From positions 1,954,120-2,018,119 of the forward strand of contig NZ_CP061311.1 of NCBI RefSeq assembly GCF_018688095.1: a stretch of DNA of 64,000 nt. Reading direction: 5' to 3'. The notes below the pieces were generated by a model. It was not told the DNA's origin. It saw nothing but the letters and a program-made list of their open reading frames with translations, and did not search any database. Positions 1 through 8,513 of this stretch are shown one piece after another (positions within the stretch are counted from its first letter, which is position 1; every line of letters begins with the position of its first letter). Made by a program: the position numbers and the translations under genes. This DNA is from Polynucleobacter sp. AP-Titi-500A-B4. GTDB lineage: Bacteria > Pseudomonadota > Gammaproteobacteria > Burkholderiales > Burkholderiaceae.

Positions 1-41
1 CAACATAGATAAGTGAGTTTATCAGGTGGTAAGCTATTGAA

Positions 42-350
42 ATGATCTATCAATTTCGCTCCAAAGCTGGTCCGGACGTCATCATGCTGGCGGATCTGAC
101 TAAGCGGATTTTTGATATTTTGGGTCGCCCGCTCGAACCCAGAGGAATTCTGATGCAGGAGCAACTACCCACCCTCATCACAGCCTTAGAGACTGCCATC
201 CTTCAAGATCTTGAAGAACGCTCTAAATCAAAAAATGAAGGATCTGAACAACCAAAGCTGGCAGACCGCTTAGGTCAAAGAGCTTATCCATTTTTAGAGC
301 TGATGAAGCAGGCCAATGCCAAAAACGAACCCATCTTGTGGGGCGTTTAA
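42..350 (+). CDS. DUF1840 family protein
   Basis: Small soluble protein of 102 residues resembling the DUF1840 family of Beta/Gammaproteobacteria, whose function is unknown. The N-terminus MIYQFRSKAGPDVIML and the C-terminal LGQRAYPFLELMKQA segment are typical of that family. A GGTGG at 25-29 lies upstream of the ATG. Its TAA shares bases with the stop of the convergent metH fragment (350 versus 347), so the two genes end on top of each other. No signal peptide or membrane segment is seen. Confidence 0.8.
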   Translation: MIYQFRSKAGPDVIMLADLTKRIFDILGRPLEPRGILMQEQLPTLITALETAILQDLEERSKSKNEGSEQPKLADRLGQRAYPFLELMKQANAKNEPILWGV

Positions 351-3094
351 TCTACTAAGCTAGCCAACTGACGACGAACATCCTCTACCGACTGCCCGCG
401 TCGCTTAGCAAGATCCTCGAGCTGATCGTTGTTAATTTTTCCAACATTGAAGTATTGAGCATCTGGATGAGCCAAATAGAAACCGCTCACGCTCGAGGCT
501 GGATTCATTGCCATGGACTCGGTCAAAGTCATACCAATGTCTTCTGAGCCGATAACTCTTAATAAATCTTGCTTCACTTCATGTGATGGACAAGCAGGGT
601 AGCCCGGGGCAGGACGAATACCACGGTACTCTTCATTAATCATCTGATCATTTGTCAGAATCTCATCCGTTGCATAGCCCCATAAGTCAGTGCGCACACG
701 ATGGTGCATCAATTCGGCAAAGGCCTCTGCCAAACGATCCGCTAAAGCCTTCAACATAATGGCGCTGTAATCATCATGTTTTGCTTGAAACTCGACGACT
801 TTCTTTTCAACCCCATGACCCGTAGTCACTGCAAAGCAACCAAGATAGTCGGCAACTCCAGAATCTTTTGGCGCTACATAATCTGCAAGACAACGATTAG
901 GCCTACGCACGCCATCAATCACTGGACGTTCAGATTGTTGCCGTAAGTTGTGCCATACAAACAAGGGATGTTGACGCGCTTCATCACTGTACAAAACAAT
1001 GTCATCACCTACGGTATTGGCTGGATAAAAAGCAACCACAGCATCTGCTTGTAGCCACTGGCCTTTGACCAATTTATCCAACATAGCCTGCGCATCTGCA
1101 TAGACTTTACGCGCCTCTATACCAACGATCTCGTCATCTAAAATTGCAGGGAACTTACCAGCTAAGTCCCAGGTTTGGAAGAATGGCGTCCAATCAATAT
1201 ACTTAGCGATATCGCCAAGCGCAAAGTTTTTAAAGATACGTCGCCCTATGAATTTTGGTTTTTCTGGAACATAAGTAGACCAATTAATCATCTCGCGGTT
1301 TTTACGTGCCGCCTCCAGAGAAATAGTAGGTGCAGCCTTCTTATTCGCATGTTGTTCACGAATACGCTCATAGTCATCACGCATGTCTTGAATAAACTTT
1401 TTCGCGCTTTCATCAGACAATAAGCTAGATGCAACAGAAACCGAACGAGAAGCATCGGGCACATAAACCACTGGGCCATCGTAATGGGGGGCAATCTTTA
1501 CGGCCGTATGTACGCGCGAAGTGGTAGCGCCACCAATCATTAAGGGGATTTGACGCTCACGGAAATAATCATCTCGCTGCATCTCTTGCGCAACATATGT
1601 CATTTCTTCAAGCGAAGGTGTAATCAAGCCAGATAAACCCACAATGTCCGCATTCTCTTCTTTGGCACGCTTGAGAATTTCTGCGCAAGGCACCATCACA
1701 CCCATATTAGCTACTTCAAAGTTATTACATTGCAGCACAACCGTCACAATGTTTTTGCCAATATCGTGAACGTCGCCCTTCACAGTCGCCATGACAATTT
1801 TTCCCTTAGCCTTTGCTTCGCCGCCTGCTGCAATGTGTTGACGCTTTTCTTCTTCAATATAAGGAATCAGAATGGCAACTGCCTGCTTCATGACGCGCGC
1901 GCTCTTGACCACTTGTGGCAAAAACATTTTGCCGGCGCCAAACAAGTCGCCAACGACATTCATGCCATCCATTAGAGGGCCCTCAATGACCTCGATTGGT
2001 CTACCGCCGGCACCCATAATTTCTGCGCGCAATTCTTCGGTATCTTCTTCAATGAATGTTGTAATCCCATGCACCAATGCATGCGTTAAGCGTTCGCGAA
2101 CTGGACCCTCACGCCATGCCAAGTTTTCCACTTGCTTAGCGCCGCCGCCCTTGAATTGATCGGCTATATCTAATAAACGCTCGGTTGGTGTTTTGCCATC
2201 TTTTTCTTTGAAGCGATTTAGCACTACGTCTTCTACACGCTCACGCAACTCAGGGTCTAAATCAGCGTATACGCCCAACTGACCAGCATTGACGATGCCC
2301 ATATCCATGCCAGCTTGAATAGCGTGATACAAAAATACTGTGTGAATTGCTTCGCGAACTCGATCATTTCCGCGGAAAGAGAAGCTCACGTTTGAAACGC
2401 CACCACTCACCTTTGCGCCTGGTAGATTTTCTTTAATCCAACTAGTGGCATTAATAAAATCTACAGCGTAGTTGTCATGCTCTTCAATACCTGTCGCAAT
2501 CGCAAAGATATTGGGGTCGAAAATAATATCTTCGGCTGGAAAGCCGATTTCATTGACGAGGATGTTGTAGCAACGCTGACAGATTTCTGTCTTACGCTTA
2601 AACGTATCTGCTTGGCCTACTTCGTCAAAAGCCATCACTACTGAGGCCGCACCATAGCGACGAATCAAACGGGCTTGGTGGCGGAAAGGCTCTTCACCTT
2701 CCTTTAATGAAATCGAATTCACAATTGGCTTACCTTGAATACACTTCAAGCCAGCCTCAATCACGCTCCACTTAGAAGAGTCGATCATGATAGGAACACG
2801 TGCAATATCAGGCTCGGATGCAATCAGATTCAAGAAGCGCGTCATCGCTGCTTCTGAATCCAACATGGCCTCATCCATATTGATATCGATCACTTGGGCG
2901 CCATTTTCAACTTGCTGGCGCGCTACTGCAAGCGCCTCATCAAATTGATTATTCAAAATCATGCGCGCAAATGCCTTAGATCCGGTTACATTGGTGCGCT
3001 CACCAATGTTCACAAATCCAACAGCAGAAGTCACGTTAAATGGCTCAAGGCCAGAGAGCTTCATGGCTGGCATTGCTTTATTGATTTTGCTCAT
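347..3094 (-). CDS. metH: Methionine synthase, cobalamin-dependent, C-terminal part (pterin, B12 and reactivation domains)
   Basis: Second half of B12-dependent methionine synthase, 915 residues. It carries the methyl-tetrahydrofolate binding domain (roughly residues 15-290, with NIGERTNVTGSKAF near the start), the cap and B12-binding domains (DVHDIGKN near residue 440, whose His is the lower cobalt ligand), and the SAM-dependent reactivation domain (RPAPGYPACPSH near residue 850). It methylates homocysteine together with the separate N-terminal protein encoded just upstream. Its ATG overlaps the upstream stop (ATGA at 3091-3094), which suggests translational coupling. E. coli MetH is one chain of about 1227 residues; here the two proteins sum to 1269, so nothing is missing. 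Splitting between homocysteine and pterin domains is known in Burkholderiales. Confidence 0.96.
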   Translation of the reverse strand: MSKINKAMPAMKLSGLEPFNVTSAVGFVNIGERTNVTGSKAFARMILNNQFDEALAVARQQVENGAQVIDINMDEAMLDSEAAMTRFLNLIASEPDIARVPIMIDSSKWSVIEAGLKCIQGKPIVNSISLKEGEEPFRHQARLIRRYGAASVVMAFDEVGQADTFKRKTEICQRCYNILVNEIGFPAEDIIFDPNIFAIATGIEEHDNYAVDFINATSWIKENLPGAKVSGGVSNVSFSFRGNDRVREAIHTVFLYHAIQAGMDMGIVNAGQLGVYADLDPELRERVEDVVLNRFKEKDGKTPTERLLDIADQFKGGGAKQVENLAWREGPVRERLTHALVHGITTFIEEDTEELRAEIMGAGGRPIEVIEGPLMDGMNVVGDLFGAGKMFLPQVVKSARVMKQAVAILIPYIEEEKRQHIAAGGEAKAKGKIVMATVKGDVHDIGKNIVTVVLQCNNFEVANMGVMVPCAEILKRAKEENADIVGLSGLITPSLEEMTYVAQEMQRDDYFRERQIPLMIGGATTSRVHTAVKIAPHYDGPVVYVPDASRSVSVASSLLSDESAKKFIQDMRDDYERIREQHANKKAAPTISLEAARKNREMINWSTYVPEKPKFIGRRIFKNFALGDIAKYIDWTPFFQTWDLAGKFPAILDDEIVGIEARKVYADAQAMLDKLVKGQWLQADAVVAFYPANTVGDDIVLYSDEARQHPLFVWHNLRQQSERPVIDGVRRPNRCLADYVAPKDSGVADYLGCFAVTTGHGVEKKVVEFQAKHDDYSAIMLKALADRLAEAFAELMHHRVRTDLWGYATDEILTNDQMINEEYRGIRPAPGYPACPSHEVKQDLLRVIGSEDIGMTLTESMAMNPASSVSGFYLAHPDAQYFNVGKINNDQLEDLAKRRGQSVEDVRRQLASLVD

Positions 3095-4155
3095 ACTGAT
3101 GCCTCAGCATTCTCACGATAGAACGCACGTGGCTTCCGCTTAGCAACTGCATTAGCAATGGCACGAATATGATCGGGGGTAGTACCACAGCAACCGCCAA
3201 CCAAATTCACCAAGCCATCTTTAGCAAAGCCATCTACCAAACTTGAGGTGATATCGGGCGTCTCATCAAAACCCGTATCACTCATTGGGTTAGGCAGACC
3301 GGCATTAGGGTAGCAAGACACTGCTGTGTCACAAATACGTGAAAGCTCCGCAATGTAAGGGCGCATTAGTGCAGCACCGAGGGCGCAGTTCAAGCCAAAT
3401 GTCAGTGGCTTGATATGACGCAAGCTATTCCAGAATGCTTCAACGGTTTGTCCCGAAAGAATTCGGCCTGAAGCATCAGTTACTGTCCCTGAAATCATCA
3501 CGGGCAAACGTTCGCCTGTTTCTTCGAAAAATTCATCAAGGGCAAACAAAGCTGCTTTTGCATTGAGCGTATCAAAAATCGTTTCCACCAAAAATAAATC
3601 CACACCACCAGTGAATAAACCTTCAATCTGCTCACGATAAGATGCGCGCAAAGCATCAAAGGTCACGTTACGGGCGCCCGGGTCATTCACATCCGGCGAA
3701 ATACTAGCGGTCTTGGGAGTAGGGCCAATTGCTCCTGCAGCGAAACGTGGTTTTTCTGGTGAGCTGTATTTTTCACAAGCGGCACGGGCAAGTCTCGCGG
3801 AGACTTCATTCATCTCTCGTGCTAAGCCTGCCATTTTGTAGTCTTCTTGGGCTACTGAAGTTGCACCAAAGGTATTCGTCTCAATAATGTCTGCGCCGGC
3901 ATCCAAATACTGCTCATGGATCTTGCTAATAATTTGTGGCTGAGTCAAAACCAAGAGCTCATTGTTGCCCTTAATGTCACCTGGATGATCAGCAAAACGA
4001 GTATTACCTGGGAGACCACGGTAATCAGCTTCGCTTAGCTTGTATTGCTGAATCATGGTTCCCATCGCGCCATCCAATATTAGGATGCGCTGCTTTAGTA
4101 GATCAGGAAGTACCTGACCACGGGTATAGGGCTGGGACAAACCATTAAATTGCAT
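3091..4155 (-). CDS. metH: Methionine synthase N-terminal part (homocysteine S-methyltransferase domain)
   Basis: Homocysteine-binding zinc domain of methionine synthase as a stand-alone protein of 354 residues. ILDGAMGTMIQ near residue 27 starts the TIM-barrel. The zinc-ligand cysteines are visible in GLNCALG (near 255) and GGCCGTTPDHI (near 323). It activates homocysteine thiolate for methyl transfer from the cobalamin half encoded by the overlapping downstream gene. The gene diverges from phaM across only 74 bases, so there is no room for a cobalamin riboswitch between them. Confidence 0.95.
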   Translation of the reverse strand: MQFNGLSQPYTRGQVLPDLLKQRILILDGAMGTMIQQYKLSEADYRGLPGNTRFADHPGDIKGNNELLVLTQPQIISKIHEQYLDAGADIIETNTFGATSVAQEDYKMAGLAREMNEVSARLARAACEKYSSPEKPRFAAGAIGPTPKTASISPDVNDPGARNVTFDALRASYREQIEGLFTGGVDLFLVETIFDTLNAKAALFALDEFFEETGERLPVMISGTVTDASGRILSGQTVEAFWNSLRHIKPLTFGLNCALGAALMRPYIAELSRICDTAVSCYPNAGLPNPMSDTGFDETPDITSSLVDGFAKDGLVNLVGGCCGTTPDHIRAIANAVAKRKPRAFYRENAEASV

Positions 4156-4229
4156 TGCTTAACCGGGATTAATCTCTAGAATCCCTTATTCTATTGGAAA
4201 AGCCACTTTTCATTTACCTCGGAGCCCTT

Positions 4230-4688
4230 ATGTTTGGAACCATTCCAGAATTCAATCAAAGCCTTGAAATGTTTAAAACCATGTGGGGACAAGGCGCAGC
4301 AGGTCAAGCTGGGCAGTTTCCCTTTACTGCGGATGCCTCAAAGGCTGCTGGTGGATTTGGATCAGCCTTTCCTGGCATGGACATTGAAGAGCTCGAGAAG
4401 CGTATTAAGGACCTCAAAAGCGTCGAGAACTGGCTTAACCTCAATCTGAATATTCTGAAGTCAACGATTCAAGGTCTTGAAGTGCAACACGCCACGATGA
4501 TGGCGTTAAAGTCCTTTGGGGACGCCGTATCAGCTGCAGGTGCAGCAGCTACAGCGCCAAAAGAAGAATCTTCTAGCAACAAGACTAGCAGCGTTAAAGC
4601 TAAACCGCGGAAAACCTCAACACGCCGTCCTCGCAAAGCTGGCGATCCAACTTTCCTCGACGAAGTAGGTAATTCAGGTGAGCAATAG
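4230..4688 (+). CDS. phaM: PhaM-like polyhydroxyalkanoate granule protein
   Basis: Resembles PhaM of Cupriavidus, which activates PHA synthase and links storage granules to the nucleoid. The N-terminus MFGTIPEFNQSLEMFKTMWG matches the family's start. It is followed by an amphipathic helical stretch (IEELEKRIKDLKSVENWLNLNLNILKSTI, split here as residues 50-80) and a basic tail with KPRKTSTRRPRK suited to DNA binding. I chose ATG 4230 because GGAG at 4221-4224 sits five bases upstream; the frame stays open to 4194. The last 89 bases overlap the 3' end of the convergent hydrolase gene. Confidence 0.85.
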   Translation: MFGTIPEFNQSLEMFKTMWGQGAAGQAGQFPFTADASKAAGGFGSAFPGMDIEELEKRIKDLKSVENWLNLNLNILKSTIQGLEVQHATMMALKSFGDAVSAAGAAATAPKEESSSNKTSSVKAKPRKTSTRRPRKAGDPTFLDEVGNSGEQ

Positions 4689-5685
4689 CCTCACCCATAG
4701 CAAAAGTGAGTTGGTGAATATCTAATTCACGTTTAAATAAAACCGGCACTATCTCACGAGCAGTTGCCGGTTTTTTACATGCCCCAAGCGTATCTGCCAA
4801 TCGATCATCATGATGCGCATTAAGCTGTGCAATCCGAGGTTTCATTCCAATAAAAGGTTTGCCATGCGAGGGCAGTACTAAGGTATCGTCAGGCAAGGGT
4901 AAGTATTTTTCTAGGGACTGCAAGTAAAGCCCCAGTGGATCAGCATCTGGGTCCGCATCGAACACGCTAACGTTCGTAGAGATACGAGGCAACAACATGT
5001 CTCCAGATATTAAAACGCCCAGCGTTTTACAAAAAAGGGATGCGTGTTCGGGCGCATGGCCGTAACCCATAATGATTTGCCAAGCATGTCCACCAATCAC
5101 AATCGATTCGCCATCAAGAATGCGACGATATTGACGGGGAACACCGGGCACCATATTGCTATAGTAATTTGAACGTGCCCGAATTTTTTCTAAATCATCT
5201 GATGTAGTCAAACCATGCTTCTGAAAATGATCTGCTGAGCCACCGCCACCAGCACGCGCACCAATAGCAGCGCCACCCTCTTTGCAGCTCAACCATTGCG
5301 CTGTTAAATAATCTGTCATAGAAATCCACAAAGGCGCATTCCACTTTTCGCACAGCCATTGTGATAAGCCAACATGATCAGGGTGCATGTGAGTCACAAG
5401 CACTCTTAGCACTGGCAGACCCTCTAGTTGGGTTGCAAAAATCTGCTCCCATGAGGCCTTGGTTTCATCATTTGCAATACCACAATCAACGATGGTCCAA
5501 CCCGCTACACCCTCTATTTCATCTCTCAATAACCACAAATTGATATGGTCCAAGGCAAAAGGTAGACGCATTCTGAGCCAACGCACGCCTGGCGCCACCT
5601 CAATAGATTCTCCTACCTGAGGAAGCTCCTCGCCTAAGGGATAATGAATAGCGCTTTCTGCAGCAGTTTGTTTTTGAGGGCTCAT
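4600..5685 (-). CDS. Metallo-beta-lactamase-fold hydrolase
   Basis: 361-residue MBL-fold hydrolase of the glyoxalase II-like type. The metal-binding THMHPDH motif is at residues 98-104. Further ligands are expected in GYGHAPEH (near 208), ISGD (near 228) and LPSHG (near 272). The C-terminal region from about 300 looks like the winged-helix domain found in the LACTB2-like branch. The substrate cannot be told from sequence; thioesters, lactones or esters are possible. The tail overlaps phaM by 89 bases, and the phaM terminator lies inside this coding sequence. Confidence 0.85.
   Translation of the reverse strand: MSPQKQTAAESAIHYPLGEELPQVGESIEVAPGVRWLRMRLPFALDHINLWLLRDEIEGVAGWTIVDCGIANDETKASWEQIFATQLEGLPVLRVLVTHMHPDHVGLSQWLCEKWNAPLWISMTDYLTAQWLSCKEGGAAIGARAGGGGSADHFQKHGLTTSDDLEKIRARSNYYSNMVPGVPRQYRRILDGESIVIGGHAWQIIMGYGHAPEHASLFCKTLGVLISGDMLLPRISTNVSVFDADPDADPLGLYLQSLEKYLPLPDDTLVLPSHGKPFIGMKPRIAQLNAHHDDRLADTLGACKKPATAREIVPVLFKRELDIHQLTFAMGEAIAHLNYLLRRGKLDRQLCEDGVLRFSAV
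4741..4776 (+). terminator. Rho-independent terminator of phaM inside the convergent gene
   Basis: AACCGGCA (4741-4748) and TGCCGGTT (4765-4772) form a perfect 8-bp stem around a 16-base loop, followed by a run of T from 4771 to 4776. It lies 52 bases beyond the phaM stop and entirely within the coding sequence of the convergent hydrolase. The minus strand also shows TTTTATTT after the stem, so it could act in both directions. Confidence 0.7.
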
Positions 5686-5726
5686 GTTTAGTTTTTTCGT
5701 TCTTATCTTTTACACCTAGGCTTACT

Positions 5727-5903
5727 TTGACTTCAGTACCGTCACCTTGCATTAACTGGTGCGACATCAATCCTGAAAATGGATATTGTCGAGGTTGCTA
5801 TCGTACGCTTACTGAAATCGCAGATTGGTCAGAGCTTTCAAATGCAGAGAAGCTCGAAGTTTGGTCACAACTAAAAACTCGCAAACCTCAAGTAACTCAA
5901 TAG
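5727..5903 (+). CDS. DUF1289 family small cysteine protein
   Basis: A 58-residue protein that short-ORF filters would miss. It reads TSVPSPCINWCDIN, then NGYCRGCYRTLTEIADWS, the hallmark of DUF1289: four cysteines in C-x3-C plus C-x2-C spacing and a trailing W. These cysteines probably bind a metal; the function of the family is unknown. No ATG is available in frame, so the start is taken as TTG 5727 with AGG at 5718-5720 six bases upstream. It converges on acuI. Confidence 0.78.
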   Translation: MTSVPSPCINWCDINPENGYCRGCYRTLTEIADWSELSNAEKLEVWSQLKTRKPQVTQ

Positions 5904-5927
5904 CCCAATAAAAGCTTTTTCAATTCT

Positions 5928-6911
5928 TTATTTATTGACGTCCACAATCAAACGTCCTCGTACATTACCAGCCATTAACTCTTTTGCATACTTTAGGGAC
6001 TCCTCTAAAGTAATTTCATGAGAGATTTCATCAAGAGTTTTCAAGTCAACCAATTTGCTGAGTTGCTCGTAGGCTGCAATTCGTTTTTCACGTGGGACGG
6101 TAACACTATTAACACCGTATAAAGTGACGCCTCGCAAAATAAATGGGGCAACACTAGATGGAAAATCCATGCCTTGCGCAAGACCACAGGCGGCAACTGC
6201 GCCATTGCTCTTTGTTTGTGCACAGGCATTTGCTAAAGTGTGGCTTCCAACGCTATCCAAAACAGCAGCCCAGCGCTCTTTGGCCAAAGGCTTTCCAGGC
6301 TCGGACAAAGTGGCTCGATCAATGATTTCAGTAGCACCTAATTTTTTCAAATAGCCCGCCTCAGCCATTCGACCCGTGCTAGCCACCACTGTGAAACCTA
6401 ACTTACTTAGTAAGTGCACCGCAAAACTGCCCACGCCACCCGCAGCACCAGTCACTAATACTTCACCATCGCTTGGTTTGAGGCCGTGCTTTTGCAAAGC
6501 CATTACACAAAGCATTGCGGTATAGCCAGCAGTACCAATTGCTAGAGCCTGTTTAGCGCTAAATCCTTTGGGTAATGGAATGAGCCAATCAGCCTTCACA
6601 CGAGCCTGTTGTGCCAATCCGCCCCAATGCCCCTCACCAACCCCCCAGCCATTCAATAGGACCAAATCACCAGCTTTAAAGTCTGGGCTAGAGCTTTCCA
6701 TCACTTCACCAGCAAAATCGATTCCAGGAACCATTGGAAAGCTACGTACTACGGGGCTTTTGCCAGTAATGGCCAAACCATCCTTGTAATTGAGAGTGGA
6801 ATATAGAACCTTGACCCGAACATCTCCTTCAGGGAGATTGGCTTCATCTGCCTGGCCCAGCTCAGCGCGATAGCCTTGGTCATCTTTATTAATCAATATT
6901 GCTTTAAACAT
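5928..6911 (-). CDS. acuI: Acrylyl-CoA reductase family MDR oxidoreductase (AcuI/YhdH)
   Basis: 327-residue medium-chain dehydrogenase/reductase without the structural zinc lobe. The catalytic fold starts with STLNYKDGLAITGK near residue 40 and FPMVPGIDFAGEV near 58. The NADPH-binding Rossmann turn TGAAGGVGSFAV is near 152. The family reduces acryloyl-CoA to propionyl-CoA using NADPH, which detoxifies acrylate. Length and order match E. coli YhdH. It stands alone, convergent with the DUF1289 gene, and is divergent from the lipoprotein gene at 6999. Confidence 0.9.
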   Translation of the reverse strand: MFKAILINKDDQGYRAELGQADEANLPEGDVRVKVLYSTLNYKDGLAITGKSPVVRSFPMVPGIDFAGEVMESSSPDFKAGDLVLLNGWGVGEGHWGGLAQQARVKADWLIPLPKGFSAKQALAIGTAGYTAMLCVMALQKHGLKPSDGEVLVTGAAGGVGSFAVHLLSKLGFTVVASTGRMAEAGYLKKLGATEIIDRATLSEPGKPLAKERWAAVLDSVGSHTLANACAQTKSNGAVAACGLAQGMDFPSSVAPFILRGVTLYGVNSVTVPREKRIAAYEQLSKLVDLKTLDEISHEITLEESLKYAKELMAGNVRGRLIVDVNK

Positions 6912-6998
6912 GTGTCTTCCTTTTCAAACGAGACAATTCCCCGCAGCTTTTGCTTAATAGGTTTATCCTAACGAGCATTGCTGATTATGGAGGCTTCC

Positions 6999-7286
6999 AT
7001 GAAAAAAATTCTACTATTAACTACGATTTCTGGCTTGATGCTTGTTGGGTGCTATTCGACCCAGATCAACATGTCTATGGGAAATATGCGCCTCATCACT
7101 TCTAGTGCCGATCCACAAGACGTGATGGATTTTGCGACCAAGACCTGCAAAAGCGACTTTTATGAAGGTGCCAGCTTCTTATCTAAGGCTGGCAAGGAAT
7201 ATCGTTTTAAGTGCGTGAAGGCTGAAGAAAACGAAGTGTTGATTCCAATTCCAGGAACTACTATCGCTCCAGTAGCAGCAAAGTAA
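6999..7286 (+). CDS. Small lipoprotein, unknown function
   Basis: 95-residue secreted protein with a lipoprotein signal: MKKILLLTTISGLMLVGC, with the modified cysteine at residue 18. The mature part has two further cysteines (KTCKSDF and RFKCVKA), possibly a disulfide. I took ATG 6999 because GGAGG sits at 6989-6993; seven earlier in-frame codons exist. I do not recognise the family. Seven bases separate it from the flavin reductase gene, so the two may be co-transcribed. Confidence 0.7.
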   Translation: MKKILLLTTISGLMLVGCYSTQINMSMGNMRLITSSADPQDVMDFATKTCKSDFYEGASFLSKAGKEYRFKCVKAEENEVLIPIPGTTIAPVAAK

Positions 7287-7293
7287 GCAGTTG

Positions 7294-7794
7294 ATGGCTC
7301 CGTTCACCTCACAAGAGCTTCGCAAAGGATTTGCTTCTTTTGCCACCGGGGTAACGGTCATCACCTGCCTTGATGAGGATCAAAACTCTCATGGCATCAC
7401 CATCAGCTCTTTCAATACCGTATCTCTAGAGCCGCCCCTCATTTTGTGGAGTCTTAAGAAGCACTCCCGGCTCATGCCCTGGGTCGAGGTTGGCAAGAAG
7501 CATTTAATTCATGTTCTAGAACGCTCTCAAGAAAACTTGGCAATGCACTTTGCAACTGTAAAAGTAGATCAATTTGCTGGCGTTGATCACAAAATTGCAG
7601 TCAGCGGCCTTACGCAGATTAACCATTGCGTCGCATATTATGAGTGCGAGACAATTACAGTTCATGTTGGCGGCGATCACAACATCATTGTTGCTAAAGT
7701 CATTAACCTAAAAAATCATCCAGAAAAAGAGCCGCTGATTTTTGCGCGCAGCCAATTTGTTGGCCTTGATTTTTCTGAAATCAAATCTAGCTAA
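7294..7794 (+). CDS. Flavin reductase domain protein
   Basis: 166-residue member of the flavin reductase-like FMN-binding split-barrel family (HpaC type). Typical signs are LRKGFASFATGVTVITC near residue 10, GITISSFNTVSLEPPLILWSL near 36 and the DHKIAV stretch near 95. Such proteins reduce FMN or FAD with NAD(P)H, often for a two-component monooxygenase. No oxygenase partner is nearby, so the physiological partner is unknown. The start could also be TTG 7291, one codon earlier. Confidence 0.85.
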   Translation: MAPFTSQELRKGFASFATGVTVITCLDEDQNSHGITISSFNTVSLEPPLILWSLKKHSRLMPWVEVGKKHLIHVLERSQENLAMHFATVKVDQFAGVDHKIAVSGLTQINHCVAYYECETITVHVGGDHNIIVAKVINLKNHPEKEPLIFARSQFVGLDFSEIKSS

Positions 7795-7821
7795 CATCAA
7801 AAACTATCTCAAGGAAATACC

Positions 7822-8487
7822 ATGATGCGTTTGTGGGGTCGTAAAAGTTCCATCAATGTTCAAAAAGTATTGTGGTGTCTAGCCGAGCTAGGACTGAAGG
7901 AGGGCATAGATTTTGAACGGATTGATGCAGGCCTGCAATTTGGAATCGTTCGCTCTCCAGAATTCTTAAAACTCAACCCTAATGGGCTTGTTCCAACCCT
8001 AGAAGATGGTGATATCGTACTTTGGGAATCGAATACCATCATGCGTTACCTGGCAGCACAGTACGATAAAAATAAACGCTTTCCAGCAGATACAAAATCA
8101 CAATATGGTTCTGAAAAGTGGATGGACTGGCAAGTTGGCACGCTATGGCCTACCTTGCGCCCCTCTTTTCTAGGTCTTACTCGAGTACCAGAGGCGGAGC
8201 GTGATCACGCAGCAATTCAAAAGGCATATCAAGACACCAATCAGTTATTCACCCTACTGGATCAAACCCTAGCAGCGCAAGCCTATTGCTCGGGACAGCA
8301 ATTTCATATTGGCGATATTGTTCTCGCTTTATGCGTACACCGTTGGATTTTATTAAATGAGTCATTCCCCAAGCAAACGGGATTACGTGCAGATCTCAAA
8401 AATATTGACCGGTGGCTAAAAGAACTACGTACTGAAACACACTTTCAAGAATTCGCAGAGAAGGAACTCAATATTATTAGTAAGTGA
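7822..8487 (+). CDS. Glutathione S-transferase family protein
   Basis: 221-residue soluble GST. The N-terminal thioredoxin fold includes LWGRKSSINVQKVLWCLAELG. NPNGLVPTLEDGD supplies the conserved cis-proline and ESNTIMRYLAAQY the glutathione gamma-Glu site. The all-alpha C-terminal domain follows (FHIGDIVLALCVHRW near residue 165). The Ser in the SSINVQK turn is the likely catalytic residue. AAGGA at 7812 supports the start. The substrate is unknown. It converges on the efflux operon with a gap of 26 bases. Confidence 0.88.
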   Translation: MMRLWGRKSSINVQKVLWCLAELGLKEGIDFERIDAGLQFGIVRSPEFLKLNPNGLVPTLEDGDIVLWESNTIMRYLAAQYDKNKRFPADTKSQYGSEKWMDWQVGTLWPTLRPSFLGLTRVPEAERDHAAIQKAYQDTNQLFTLLDQTLAAQAYCSGQQFHIGDIVLALCVHRWILLNESFPKQTGLRADLKNIDRWLKELRTETHFQEFAEKELNIISK

Positions 8488-8513
8488 TATTGAGTTAGGA
8501 GCTATTCCCGCCC

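Noticed and set aside
4156..4229. Possible cobalamin riboswitch before metH
   Set aside because: The whole divergent gap to phaM is 74 bases, too short for a B12 aptamer, and no B12-box-like sequence is visible.
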